NCBI RefSeq assembly: GCF_014698035.1
Contig: NZ_JACJSF010000009.1
Location: 1-64,000, forward strand
Source of the DNA: Desmonostoc muscorum FACHB-395
GTDB lineage: Bacteria > Cyanobacteriota > Cyanobacteriia > Cyanobacteriales > Nostocaceae
Direction of reading: 5' to 3'
Length of the DNA: 64,000 bases
The notes below the pieces were generated by a model. The model saw nothing but the letters and a program-made list of their open reading frames with translations. It was not told the origin of the DNA and searched no databases. Below are positions 1 through 8,508 of this stretch, one piece after another. Each line of letters opens with the position of its first letter. Positions within the stretch are counted from its first letter, which is position 1. The translations under genes were made by a program, and so were the position numbers.

Positions 1-30
1 CTTGCCCGCCCATAACCAAGGGCGGGCAAG
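1..30. repeat. GC-rich inverted repeat (hairpin)
   Basis: An 11-base arm (positions 1-11) is perfectly complementary to positions 20-30 across an 8-base loop. The high GC content contrasts with the AT-rich surroundings. No T-run follows, so it looks more like a dispersed repeat end than a terminator. It may continue beyond the left edge of the window. Confidence 0.7.
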
Positions 31-104
31 ATGCCCACCCCACAAGAGATTATTGGATATTTTTTTATTTGGAAGTCCCTAAAGCCGGGATGATTTTATA
101 ACTC

Positions 105-490
105 TTGAACTCACAACAAATAAATTTAAAATCATATTACACCCAAAATCACGGCGCAATATATCTAGGTGATAGCCTAGAACTAATAAAATCTATTGAA
201 AACAACAGTATTAATCTCATCCTCACCTCACCTCCATTTGCTCTCACAAGAAAAAAAGAATACGGTAATGAAACTGCAAAACAGGCAAAATTAGACCCTA
301 TCAGCCCGTTATCCTCAAGGGTTTGCTAAGTTTTCATCAAATTCTTAACTGATGAAGCTGATATGGTGTTAGATCCATTTGCAGGTTCTAACACAACTGG
401 GTTTGTTGCTGAAACTCTGCAACGCCAATGAATATCTTTTGAAATTAACGAAATTATGTAATGGGAAGTTGTGATCGTTTTAGCCAATAA
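105..490 (+). pseudogene. Decayed DNA methyltransferase (N4-cytosine/N6-adenine type)
   Basis: The first 74 codons (TTG start) carry a GDSLEL segment and the catalytic motif TSPPF, the SPPY/F motif IV of amino-methyltransferases. The frame then breaks near 300-335. Codons from about 334 read [20 protein letters not shown], which contains the SAM-binding motif I (DPFAGSN). That frame hits a TGA at about 430, continues as ISFEINE, and shifts once more into NYVMGSCDRF before a stop at 488-490. Motif order (IV before I) fits the beta class, but the target-recognition region between them is deleted. A remnant of about 125 codons replaces a protein normally near 300 residues, so it is not functional. 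No restriction partner is visible. Confidence 0.8.
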
Positions 491-556
491 TCAAATTAAG
501 TAAAGAGTCACGAATGAGGAGTTAAAATTTATAACCCCTAACTCATAACTACTCAC

Positions 557-751
557 TTAAATTTCTCCATTCACCTGCATTTGGTGAACTTGATCGGCTA
601 GCTCCTGACGACCTTGATCGTCTAGTTTATCAATAGCTAACATTCCCATCAGAATCACTTCTTTCAGTGTTAAACGTGTCGAATGTGCCTGTTTTTGCAC
701 AATCTCCTTAATAATTGGACTGACACCAATCGCTGTACTAGCTCTAGCCAC
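557..751 (-). CDS. Small hypothetical protein, 64 aa
   Basis: I do not recognise this gene. It starts with GTG and has no clear Shine-Dalgarno sequence. The product is soluble and mostly helical in appearance, with a basic N-terminal half and an acidic LDDQGRQELADQ segment near the end. No Cys residues, signal peptide or membrane segment are present. A short helical protein next to a decayed methyltransferase could be a regulator or antitoxin-like protein, but nothing in the sequence proves that. Composition and codon use resemble a real gene, yet an accidental frame is possible. Confidence 0.45.
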   Translation of the reverse strand: MARASTAIGVSPIIKEIVQKQAHSTRLTLKEVILMGMLAIDKLDDQGRQELADQVHQMQVNGEI

Positions 752-1456
752 GGAAGAACAAACACTAATGATTAAGCCTAAATCTTAGCACTTCCAATGA
801 AGTTATTTTCTATAGTTAAAACTTAATTTAAAGGTGTTTCAACTCATACTTTTACAGGCAAACATAAACTTGAAATTATATATACAGAACTACAACATAA
901 GTACAGAGAATTGCTCTAATACTGGACAATGTGTATCAAACCCTAAATCATCCCATCAAATCTAAGAGGCAACTTTTGGATGAAAATAAATTTAACTTTT
1001 GTTAGATCAACGTTATCTGTATAATTTTTGACTGCACTGTAGATGACTTTAGAATTATCCCAAACCAGTTTGAGCGCCTAACTTTTTAAGAGCAAGTTCT
1101 TAAACATCAACAATAATAACCTTTTTCTTGCTCAAAAACAGCAGATCATCGTATGATATCAACTAATCGCAAACTTATATACACTTACAAGATTTGTGGA
1201 CACTGAGTTATAAAAAATGGTTGTTTTGTGAAAATAATCCTTTAAGTACCAGTATTTTCGCAAATCAGACTTGTACACCACCGAAAAAACCGTACTTTAA
1301 AGAGATCGTAAATTGTCTAAGATAATCTACTCAACACGCTTTACAGAACTATACAGTGTAAATAAGAATAATAACTTAACCGAAGTAAAATTTTCCTGAA
1401 TACAGGCAATTAATGATGTGATAGGGAAAAGCAGTGAGTAGAGGAGAGAGAAAGCG
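752..1456. other. Gene-free stretch, 705 bp
   Basis: AT-rich sequence with no open frame of useful length on either strand. I saw no tRNA, strong terminator or tandem repeat. It presumably contains the promoter of the SGNH hydrolase at its right end, but no convincing -35/-10 pair stands out. Confidence 0.5.
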
Positions 1457-2512
1457 ATGAGGGACCCTTATCTGTTGGCAGCAGGCTTGTTAACAGGATT
1501 AGCAATACCAGCATCGGCTCTTCCACATTTGTCAATTGTCCTGCCAGAAAGTTCTAGATTCCTGTGGGATTTAAAACAAGGCTCGCAGACAATAGTAAGT
1601 AGACAAATCATCCCCAGCGTTGATCTCTCCTTACCAGAACTCAGTGGGCAAGCGTTTCAACCCCTAAAAAATTCGCAGCCGACGGTAGATGAGAAAAACG
1701 TCTCTAGCGTACCCGAACTCAGTAGTGAAGGATTACCAGCCTCAACAGAATCATTAGTCAAACCCAGTGCCCAAGCAGCTGGTATTTCTTTGACATCAGG
1801 TAATCAACTTTACTACCAAAGATTGGCGGCTCTGAAAACAGGTCAGATTTATACGCGCGTAGATAGTGATAATTTGCAATCTTTGTGGGAGTCGATCAGG
1901 AAGCGTCAACTAACTTATGATGACTGGAAAAGTTTATTAGCTTTAGAAGCTAGAGCGATCGCTCAAGGTCAAGGTGCAAATCATCTAAGCATCTTAGTGG
2001 GTGATTCTTTGAGCATGTGGTTTCCTAGAGAAAAACTGCCTACGGGGAAATTGTGGCTCAATCAAGGCATCTCTGGAGATACTTCCAGTGGGGTTTTAAA
2101 AAGGTTGGGGGCATTTTCGGCAACCCGGCCAGATGTAATTTATGTCATGGCTGGGATTAACGACTTACGAAAAGGCGCGAGTGATGACACAATTTTGCGT
2201 AATTATCGCCGGATTGTGCGTCGTTTACGCGAGACTCACCCAAAAGCTCAAATCATTGTCCAATCAATTTTGCCTACTCGCCTAGCAAAACTTTCTAATA
2301 GCCGCATTCGTCACATCAACACCCAACTAACCCAAATTGCTAAACAAGAAGGCGCTAATTATCTAAATATTTATAGCTGGTTTACCGATATGGAAGGCAA
2401 TATGCGTCCAGAGTTGACCACAGATGGTTTACACCTGTCACAAGAGGGTTATGATGTATGGCGCTCGGCATTACAGCAGATAGAATACAAGGTGACTCAG
2501 CGTGAAGATTAA
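1457..2512 (+). CDS. Exported SGNH/GDSL-family hydrolase
   Basis: The 351-residue product belongs to the SGNH esterase/lipase superfamily. Block I is VGDSLS with the nucleophile Ser184; block II is the Gly of QGISGDTS near 204; block III is AGIND with Gly233 and Asn235; block V is TDGLHLS with Asp323 and His326, completing the catalytic set. A hydrophobic N-terminus ending in IPASALP looks like a signal peptide, so it likely acts in the periplasm or at the envelope. Residues about 30-170 form a Ser/Pro-rich then helical region not found in minimal SGNH enzymes. The ATG is preceded by a purine-rich AGGAGAG stretch. The substrate (acyl ester of lipid, glycan or peptidoglycan) cannot be told from sequence. 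Confidence 0.88.
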   Translation: MRDPYLLAAGLLTGLAIPASALPHLSIVLPESSRFLWDLKQGSQTIVSRQIIPSVDLSLPELSGQAFQPLKNSQPTVDEKNVSSVPELSSEGLPASTESLVKPSAQAAGISLTSGNQLYYQRLAALKTGQIYTRVDSDNLQSLWESIRKRQLTYDDWKSLLALEARAIAQGQGANHLSILVGDSLSMWFPREKLPTGKLWLNQGISGDTSSGVLKRLGAFSATRPDVIYVMAGINDLRKGASDDTILRNYRRIVRRLRETHPKAQIIVQSILPTRLAKLSNSRIRHINTQLTQIAKQEGANYLNIYSWFTDMEGNMRPELTTDGLHLSQEGYDVWRSALQQIEYKVTQRED

Positions 2513-2573
2513 GCGATCGCTCGACCCTTAAAGCGATGTCTACGACGGGCTGCGCCTATGCAATTTTAGATTT

Positions 2574-2936
2574 ATGGAAATTACCGACAACGATGCCATC
2601 ACCATACGTTCTCTAATTGAAAACCAATTGGTAGCCTTTAAAAAGGATGATGCCCAAGGCGCTTTTGCCTTCGCCAGTCCAGGAATTCAGGCGCAATTTG
2701 GTACCCCAGAAAATTTTATGCAGATGGTGAAGATAAGTTACCCAGCAGTATACCGTCCTCGCTCTGTCTTTTTTGAGAAGATAACAACCATCCAAAAAAA
2801 CATAACTCAGCCAGTGCTGCTACTTGCTCCTGATGGAGTTCCCTTGAGAGCTTTATATCTTATGGAAAAACAGCCGGATAATACCTGGAGGATAAACGGC
2901 TGCTTTTTAGTTTCTGTAGAAGGTAAAGAAATATAA
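2574..2936 (+). CDS. DUF4864 domain protein
   Basis: A 120-residue soluble protein covering one DUF4864 domain, a cystatin/NTF2-like fold of unknown function. The family pattern is visible: an N-terminal helix (IRSLIENQLVAFKKDDAQGA), a central AFASPGIQAQFGTPENF segment, then a strand-rich half ending in WRINGCFLV. There is no signal peptide in this frame. It lies 61 bp downstream of the SGNH hydrolase on the same strand and may be co-transcribed with it. No catalytic residues are known for the family, so no role is assigned. Confidence 0.82.
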   Translation: MEITDNDAITIRSLIENQLVAFKKDDAQGAFAFASPGIQAQFGTPENFMQMVKISYPAVYRPRSVFFEKITTIQKNITQPVLLLAPDGVPLRALYLMEKQPDNTWRINGCFLVSVEGKEI

Positions 2937-2961
2937 ACTGGATTTCTATAAAACCAAAATT

Positions 2962-3792
2962 TTATAATTTAACGCCCAAGGCTTCCCGATTTAAAATCTG
3001 ATTTAACTTACCACTGCGATAACCTTCCAAATCCAGAGTTACGTAAAGAAATCCAAAATCCTGAAATACAGAAACTACTTTTTGCAAATCTGTCGTTAAC
3101 ACAAACTCTTTAATTTGTTCTGGTGATAATTCAATGCGTGCTGTATCACCTTCCGATCGCACGCGCAAATTTTGCCAACCCAGCTTTCTTAAGAAAATTT
3201 CTGCTCTACCAACTCGTTGTAACTTAGCAACAGTAATCTCTTCACCATAAGGAAACCGGGAACTTAGGCAAGGTTGAGCCGGCTTATCCCACCAAGGTAA
3301 ACCGAGTTGTTGCGAAAGTTGCCGAACTTCAACTTTGGTGACACCTACTTCAGCTAAAGGCGATCGCGCCCCTCTTTCTTTCGCTGCTTGAATTCCTGGG
3401 CGATAATCATGCAAATCATCGGCATTTACCCCATCCACTACATAGGGATAACCCAACTGCAAAGCTAAAGGTTTGAGAGTATCGTGCAACTCACTTTTAC
3501 AAAAATAACAGCGATTAACCGGGTTAGAAGTGTAATTGGGATTTTCCATCTCGTGAGTCTGGACGATTTTATGAGCAATCCCAATAGTTGCAGCTTGAAT
3601 TTTGGCATCTTCCAACTCTTCTGGCAACAGCGAAGGAGAAACAGCCGTGACAGCCAGAGCGCGATCGCCCAAGGCATCATAAGCAATTTTCGCAACCAAA
3701 GTGCTATCAACGCCCCCAGAGTAGGCAATCAATGCCTGCTCCATCTCTTCAAATAAGGCTTTTAATTGCTCAAATTTTTCTGTCAGCATCAT
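2962..3792 (-). CDS. larE: ATP-dependent sacrificial sulfur transferase LarE
   Basis: A PP-loop ATPase of 276 residues. LarE adenylates the carboxylates of the pyridinium dinucleotide precursor of the nickel-pincer cofactor and donates sulfur. The PP-loop SGGVDS is at 25-30. Cys175 in QPCLSSRFPYG aligns with the sacrificial cysteine of the Lactobacillus enzyme. This protein also has Cys95 and Cys98 (RCYFCKSEL). A CxxC pair plus the later Cys matches the variant LarE that is thought to carry a [4Fe-4S] cluster and work catalytically. No larB, larC or lactate racemase gene is in the window, so the client enzyme is unknown. Confidence 0.9.
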   Translation of the reverse strand: MMLTEKFEQLKALFEEMEQALIAYSGGVDSTLVAKIAYDALGDRALAVTAVSPSLLPEELEDAKIQAATIGIAHKIVQTHEMENPNYTSNPVNRCYFCKSELHDTLKPLALQLGYPYVVDGVNADDLHDYRPGIQAAKERGARSPLAEVGVTKVEVRQLSQQLGLPWWDKPAQPCLSSRFPYGEEITVAKLQRVGRAEIFLRKLGWQNLRVRSEGDTARIELSPEQIKEFVLTTDLQKVVSVFQDFGFLYVTLDLEGYRSGKLNQILNREALGVKL

Positions 3793-3883
3793 TTCCCAAT
3801 CCTACTCAAACCCTATAGCACCCAACAATTTTTATTGTAGTCATTTGTTATGTTATGGGGCATTGGGAATTGGGCATTAGCCT

Positions 3884-3907
3884 GGATTTCTCACAAGTGA
3901 GAAATCC
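3884..3907. repeat. Perfect 11-bp stem, 2-base loop
   Basis: GGATTTCTCAC is followed after AA by its exact reverse complement. It lies between larE and the upstream hybrid kinase on the minus strand. No T-run follows on either strand, so it is more likely a dispersed palindrome than an intrinsic terminator. Confidence 0.7.
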
Positions 3908-3911
3908 AAGG

Positions 3912-3979
3912 GGTGTGGGAAGTGTGGGAGGATGGGAAAGAAGTCTTACTCCCCACACTCCCCACACTCCCCACACTCC
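3912..3979. repeat. 9-bp tandem repeats forming a long imperfect hairpin
   Basis: Three copies of CCCCACACT run from 3951 to 3977. An imperfect complementary copy (GTGTGGGAAGTGTGGGAG) lies at 3913-3930, so the two can fold together. This is the short tandemly repeated (STRR) type of sequence common in heterocystous cyanobacteria. It lies directly downstream of the hybrid kinase gene. Confidence 0.75.
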
Positions 3980-4026
3980 TCTTCTCCCTCGCTCCCTGCC
4001 CCCTTCTTCCTGCCCCTGCCCCCTGT

Positions 4027-5862
4027 CTATATTGGCGGTTTGCTGTACTTGGCTACCAGACTAGCTAAAAGTGGTAAATCAATTGGTTTAGAAATATAGT
4101 CATTTACTCCAGCTGCTAGACAGGTTTCGCGATCGCCTTTCATCGCCATTGCTGTTTGAACAATTACCGGAATCGTCTGATATTGCTCATGTTCTCGCAG
4201 TTGTCGTACCAAGTTAAGACCATTTCCATCTGCCAGATAAACATCCATTAAAATCACTGCTGGATCTAGCTGTGTTAGAGCTTCCCACATCTCAGCAGCA
4301 TTCTTAACCCAAGTCACCTGATATCCTAATTTCTGTAGATAAATTTGCATCAAATCAGCGTTGGGTAAGTCATTTTCTACCAGCAAAATATCTACAGAAG
4401 AACTAGGGGTGAAAGGCAAAGGAGATAAGGAGTACTTTGCCTCCCCTGCCTCCCCTGCTCCCTCATCTCCCCCCACTCCCACCTCTTGCTTAAGGGGAAG
4501 TAAAAGGGTAAAACGGGAGCCGCCATCTACTTCAGACTCCACTTTCACAGAACCACCATGAATTTGGGCGAGTTTGCGAGTCACTGCTAAACCCAAACCA
4601 GTCCCCTCAGCACCACCAGCGACAGCCTTAGCAATTTGGAAATAGGGTTCAAATAATTGAGTCTGGTCTTCTTGAGAGATGCCACTGCCAGTATCCCAAA
4701 CTGTAAAATGTACAGATCCACCTTTGGGAACAACCTGTAAGCCAACACTTCCTTTGCTGGTGAACTTTAAGGCATTGAAGAGTAAATTCAACAGCATTTG
4801 CTTGAGTCGCAAAGAGTCGGCTACTAGGCTTGTGATATCGGGGTCAATTTCTAGGCACAGTCTTAAACCCTTATTAGCGGCTTTCTCTTTCACCAGTGCC
4901 AAAACATTGCTACATAGCAGTGGTACATCTACACTTTCCCACTGCACCTCTAGTTGATTTGCTTCAATTTTTGAAAGATCCAAAATATCATTAATCAGAG
5001 CTAGCAAGTGCTTGCCGCTAGACTGAATGATATTTAAATACTCCCGTTGACGTTCTATAGTTGGTTCGTACCCTGGAGCTAAAAGCAGATGGGTAAACCC
5101 AATAATAGAACTAAGTGGTGTGCGAATTTCGTGGCTGGTGTTTGCCAGAAACTGGTTTTTCAGCTGATTGGTGCGCTCCAATTCTTGATTGGAGTTACTT
5201 AACTGTTGATATTGTTGCTGCCAAGATAGGATCTGTCTCAGTTGTACCAAAGCTTTTGTACAGTAGTTGGCAGACCTGGACATCAATTGGGATGTGAGTT
5301 GGGCTTTTGATTCTATGAGCGACTCACGATCGCAACTTAGGGGCGCTGCGGCGATAATTAGCCAGCCCATAATGCTGCCAGAATCATCAGCTAACCGCCA
5401 AGCGCTTGGTGGCTGTTGATTCTCAAGTTGCTGTAAATCTTTGAATTCTATAACCTCTTGCAATCGCAACAGCAGCTTTTTTTCTGCTGTCAGCACATCT
5501 ACAAATAAAGGTTGTGAGTTTTGAGATGGAGAACGAGAAATATAGCAAACTGTGGCTACAGTTTCTTGTGGTTGAAACATAGCAATGCCGACAGCATAAT
5601 CTGTAAGTGCCAGATTAGTGCTGTTCATTACACTGTTAATCTCGTTAACCACAGCTTGGAGAACTTCTGATTCTGCGACTTCTGCCTGTAGGACATTGTT
5701 ACAAGCAGAAAGCAGATAATGATTTAGGCGACTTTGCAACTGGTTCAAGCTGCTCTCCAGCCACAACTTGGCGCGAAGTTGCTGAATTGTTGTCAAAAGT
5801 TTTGGCGTTGCATCTATCTGTGAGTTTTGGTCTGGTAAGCTTGAGTACTGCTGCATGGTCAA
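4027..5862 (-). CDS. Hybrid sensor histidine kinase with C-terminal receiver
   Basis: A 611-residue cytoplasmic protein. Residues about 25-220 form an N-terminal sensory region with a GAF-like look and a helical lead into the kinase. HisKA follows, with phospho-acceptor His244 in NTSHEIRTPL. The HATPase domain has the N-box LLFNALKF near 361, WDTGSG at 389-394 and GTGLGLA near 420. A linker (about 458-489) rich in Gly, Glu and Ala leads to a receiver domain with Asp540 (VILMD) and Lys in SKPID. The linker includes an in-frame 9-bp DNA repeat. No membrane segment is present. It is the divergent neighbour of the amino-acid permease gene. The signal sensed is unknown. Confidence 0.92.
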   Translation of the reverse strand: MTMQQYSSLPDQNSQIDATPKLLTTIQQLRAKLWLESSLNQLQSRLNHYLLSACNNVLQAEVAESEVLQAVVNEINSVMNSTNLALTDYAVGIAMFQPQETVATVCYISRSPSQNSQPLFVDVLTAEKKLLLRLQEVIEFKDLQQLENQQPPSAWRLADDSGSIMGWLIIAAAPLSCDRESLIESKAQLTSQLMSRSANYCTKALVQLRQILSWQQQYQQLSNSNQELERTNQLKNQFLANTSHEIRTPLSSIIGFTHLLLAPGYEPTIERQREYLNIIQSSGKHLLALINDILDLSKIEANQLEVQWESVDVPLLCSNVLALVKEKAANKGLRLCLEIDPDITSLVADSLRLKQMLLNLLFNALKFTSKGSVGLQVVPKGGSVHFTVWDTGSGISQEDQTQLFEPYFQIAKAVAGGAEGTGLGLAVTRKLAQIHGGSVKVESEVDGGSRFTLLLPLKQEVGVGGDEGAGEAGEAKYSLSPLPFTPSSSVDILLVENDLPNADLMQIYLQKLGYQVTWVKNAAEMWEALTQLDPAVILMDVYLADGNGLNLVRQLREHEQYQTIPVIVQTAMAMKGDRETCLAAGVNDYISKPIDLPLLASLVAKYSKPPI

Positions 5863-5949
5863 CTAGACCGCTTAACAAATTTAGCTTCACATAAAAATCC
5901 AAAAAGGATTTTATGTATATTAGCGGACAATTCTTTTTTATTTATAAAC

Positions 5950-5982
5950 CATAACTTATGTTGTTATAAACCATAACTTATG
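5950..5982. promoter_or_regulatory. Twin palindromic operator-like sites
   Basis: The palindrome CATAACTTATG occurs at 5950-5960 and again at 5972-5982. The repeat is part of a 19-bp perfect direct repeat (5942-5960 and 5964-5982). The centres are 22 bp apart, close to two helical turns, as expected for two dimers bound on one face of DNA. The pair lies between the divergent hybrid kinase and permease genes, about 80 bp before the permease start. The binding factor is not identified. Confidence 0.6.
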
Positions 5983-6061
5983 ATGTCGAATTTAGCAGCT
6001 AGTCCAAAAAAATTATTATCTGAACCACTGACCTAAAATTTGTTAAAGCAACTTAAGACTT

Positions 6062-6928
6062 ATGGATACACAATTCGCCCAACTAATCGTCAATGGGATT
6101 GCGGTAGGGAGCATTATTGCTCTAGCCGCAGTCGGACTGACTCTTACTTATGGAATTTTACGGTTATCTAACTTTGCTCATGGTGACTTTTTAACTTTAG
6201 GAGCCTATCTCACCTGGCTAATCAATAGTATTGGAGTTAATATTTGGCTGTCAATGATCTTGGCGGCGGCGGGAACAGTAGCAGCAATGCTGTTATCGGA
6301 AAAGTTATTGTGGTCAAAGATGCGCTCTATCCGTGCTACTTCCACTACGCTGATTATTATTTCTATCGGGCTTGCCTTATTTCTTCGCAATGGGATTATT
6401 TTTATCTGGGGTGGCAAGAACCAAAACTATAATTTACCTGTCACCACAGCTTTAGATATTTTTGGTTTAAAAGTACCGCAAAATCAATTATTGGTATTGG
6501 GGTTAGCGATACTAGCAATTTTCGCGCTGCATTACCTGCTGCAAAATACCAAAATTGGTAAAGCGATGCGAGCAGTTGCTGACGATCTGGACTTAGCCAG
6601 GGTTTCAGGTATTAATGTTGACCGAGTAATTTTCTGGACTTGGCTAATTGCTGGCACTCTTACGTCATTGGGAGGCAGTATGTATGGGTTGATTACAGCC
6701 GTGCGTCCTAATATGGGGTGGTTTTTAATTTTACCGTTATTTGCCTCAGTGATTCTTGGGGGGATTGGCAACCCTTATGGTGCGATCGCAGCAGCTTTTA
6801 TCATTGGCATCGTCCAAGAAATTAGCACCCCCTGGCTGGGTTCACAGTATAAACAGGGTGTAGCACTATTAATCATGATTTTGGTGCTGCTCATTCGTCC
6901 CAAAGGTTTATTCAAAGGAACGATTTGA
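6062..6928 (+). CDS. Branched-chain/neutral amino acid ABC transporter permease (LivH type)
   Basis: A 288-residue inner-membrane protein with about eight hydrophobic segments. The LivH-family signature is clear: NGIAVGSIIALAAVGLTLTYG and RLSNFAHGDFLTLGAYL at the N-terminus, and the cytoplasmic loop KIGKAMRAVADDLDLARVSG that contacts the ATPase. The protein ends in LIRPKGLFKG. In cyanobacteria this subunit belongs to the Nat-type neutral amino acid uptake system, where it pairs with a LivM-type permease, two ATPases and a binding protein. None of those partners is in the window, so the system is split around the genome, as is usual in Nostoc. The twin palindromic site upstream suggests dedicated control. 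Confidence 0.9.
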   Translation: MDTQFAQLIVNGIAVGSIIALAAVGLTLTYGILRLSNFAHGDFLTLGAYLTWLINSIGVNIWLSMILAAAGTVAAMLLSEKLLWSKMRSIRATSTTLIIISIGLALFLRNGIIFIWGGKNQNYNLPVTTALDIFGLKVPQNQLLVLGLAILAIFALHYLLQNTKIGKAMRAVADDLDLARVSGINVDRVIFWTWLIAGTLTSLGGSMYGLITAVRPNMGWFLILPLFASVILGGIGNPYGAIAAAFIIGIVQEISTPWLGSQYKQGVALLIMILVLLIRPKGLFKGTI

Positions 6929-6949
6929 GCAGCACCATTCCACTTCTAA

Positions 6950-7099
6950 CTACTCAATAATGTGGAAATAGTACGCCGCTACCAAGAAATTGATAGCTAG
7001 CAAGAATATTGCCCAGCCTGTGCGATAGGCGTAGGGAGGTTTTGCTCCACTGTCGGCAACTGCGGAATTTGCAGGATTCTTCGTTGTTTTAGCAGTCAT
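6950..7099 (-). CDS. psaX: Photosystem I subunit PsaX
   Basis: A 49-codon gene reading MTAKTTKNPANS at its start and ending AAYYFHIIE. The second half (PYAYRTGWAIFLLAINFLVA) closely matches PsaX of the Thermosynechococcus photosystem I structure: a short basic stromal N-terminus and one membrane helix. The start ATG at 7099 has AGGAG about nine bases upstream. PsaX is a peripheral small subunit of PSI that helps hold an antenna chlorophyll, and only some cyanobacteria have it. The gene is convergent with the permease gene (stop codons 21 bp apart) and downstream of lipA. The other PSI genes of this window are 43 kb away. Confidence 0.92.
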   Translation of the reverse strand: MTAKTTKNPANSAVADSGAKPPYAYRTGWAIFLLAINFLVAAYYFHIIE

Positions 7100-7210
7100 A
7101 ATGCGATTCTCCTAATGTCATGACTTTTTAAGAAATACCAAACTGGCGTACCAAATACCCAAATTCTTTAAGAATATTTGTGTGAATTTGGAAATTGGAT
7201 TAGGGGGAGA

Positions 7211-7263
7211 GGTGACAGGTGACAGGTGACAGGGAATAATCTGTACCCTGTACCCTGTACCCT
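7211..7263. repeat. Two heptanucleotide tandem repeats
   Basis: Three copies of GGTGACA (7211-7231) are followed by three copies of TGTACCC (from 7242). Both are STRR-type heptamers. They fill the space between the lipA stop and psaX. Confidence 0.8.
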
Positions 7264-7273
7264 ATTGCCTTCT

Positions 7274-8182
7274 TCACTCCTCTCCAGCATGATAGGAACT
7301 GCGAACCAGAGGCCCAGAACGGACATGGTTGAATCCCATTTCCCATGCTAATCTGCCAAGTTGAGCGAATTCCTCTGGAGTCCAATATTTTTGGACTGGG
7401 AGATGTTCAAGAGTTGGACGCATATACTGCCCAATAGTCAAGCGATCGCACCCCACAGTCCTTAAATCAGCCATTGCTTCGACAACTTCATCAACTGTTT
7501 CGCCATGTCCCAGCATCAAACCTGATTTGGTGGGAATTGTTGAATCGATTTCTTTAACCATAGCAAGTACTAAAAGTGAGCGATCGTATTTGGCTCCCCG
7601 GCGCACTGGCCCAGTTAACCGCCGCACTGTCTCGATATTGTGATTGAAACAAGCTGGTTTGGCTTCTACAATCATCGCTATGCGTTGGCGTTGACCTGAT
7701 TCTCCAACACCTGCACCGCCCCAAAAATCTGGGGTCAGCACTTCAATTTGAGTCTCTGGGTTTAAGTGACGGATAGTAGCGATCGTCTCTACAAAGTGAC
7801 CTGCGCCCTGGTCGGGCAAGTCATCACGGGCGACAGAAGTCAGCACTACATAACGCAATCCTAAAAGCTGTACTGCCTGTGCAACCTTTTGGGGTTCCTC
7901 TAAATCAAGAGGCATCGGTGCATGACCTTTATCTACTTGACAAAAAGCACAAGAGCGTGTACAGGTAGGCCCCATTAGCAAGAAAGTTGCAGTTTTTTGG
8001 GCATAGCACTCTCCCCGGTTGGGACAGCGGCCTTCTTCGCAAATTGTGTGGATTTGGCGCTGCTTAATAATGCGTTGTACGGTAGAGATTTCACTGGCTT
8101 TACCGATAGGGCGACGTAACCAGCTAGGCATTGCCGCAATTTCAGACTTTAGTTCGGCTTGTTGTGACGAAATCATAGACAT
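7274..8182 (-). CDS. lipA: Lipoyl synthase LipA
   Basis: A radical-SAM enzyme of 302 residues that inserts two sulfurs into protein-bound octanoyl groups of 2-oxoacid dehydrogenases and GcvH. The auxiliary cluster ligands Cys48, Cys53 and Cys59 ([12 protein letters not shown]) and the radical-SAM ligands Cys74, Cys78 and Cys81 (CTRSCAFC) are present. So is the C-terminal RSSYHA segment, whose Ser ligates the auxiliary cluster. Length is normal for the family. The pdhB gene in this window encodes part of one client complex. Many cyanobacteria carry two lipA paralogues; whether this is the sole copy cannot be seen here. Confidence 0.95.
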   Translation of the reverse strand: MSMISSQQAELKSEIAAMPSWLRRPIGKASEISTVQRIIKQRQIHTICEEGRCPNRGECYAQKTATFLLMGPTCTRSCAFCQVDKGHAPMPLDLEEPQKVAQAVQLLGLRYVVLTSVARDDLPDQGAGHFVETIATIRHLNPETQIEVLTPDFWGGAGVGESGQRQRIAMIVEAKPACFNHNIETVRRLTGPVRRGAKYDRSLLVLAMVKEIDSTIPTKSGLMLGHGETVDEVVEAMADLRTVGCDRLTIGQYMRPTLEHLPVQKYWTPEEFAQLGRLAWEMGFNHVRSGPLVRSSYHAGEE

Positions 8183-8508
8183 CCAAGCAAGATACGGATA
8201 TAAAGTAGTGGTCTTTCAATGGACAAATGATAGACAAGAATAGACGCAGAAAACGGTCTTAATATCTCCGTGTCTCCGTGTCCTTATATGCTTTATGCCT
8301 TAGAACAAAGCTAAAGCCTTAAATATCACCATGACATAAATCGAAAAGAGCGCCAGCAAAAGTTTTACAAAACACCTCTAGCAATGTCATTTATACCGAA
8401 ATATACTATCCCCCAATTGCTAGAAATTTTGTATATAGTGGGAGGATTCTCAAGGACAATCGGCAAAGCCGCTATTTACACTTAAAGTTTCTGTTAGAGC
8501 AAACAGTC
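8183..8508. other. Gene-free stretch, 326 bp
   Basis: This separates divergent lipA and the response regulator. A short TCTCCGTG duplication occurs near 8266. No RNA gene or clear hairpin was seen. It should hold both promoters. Confidence 0.45.

Noticed and set aside
3951-3979. CRISPR-like direct repeat array
   Set aside because: The 9-bp units are directly adjacent with no spacers, so these are STRR repeats. No CRISPR array was found anywhere in the window.
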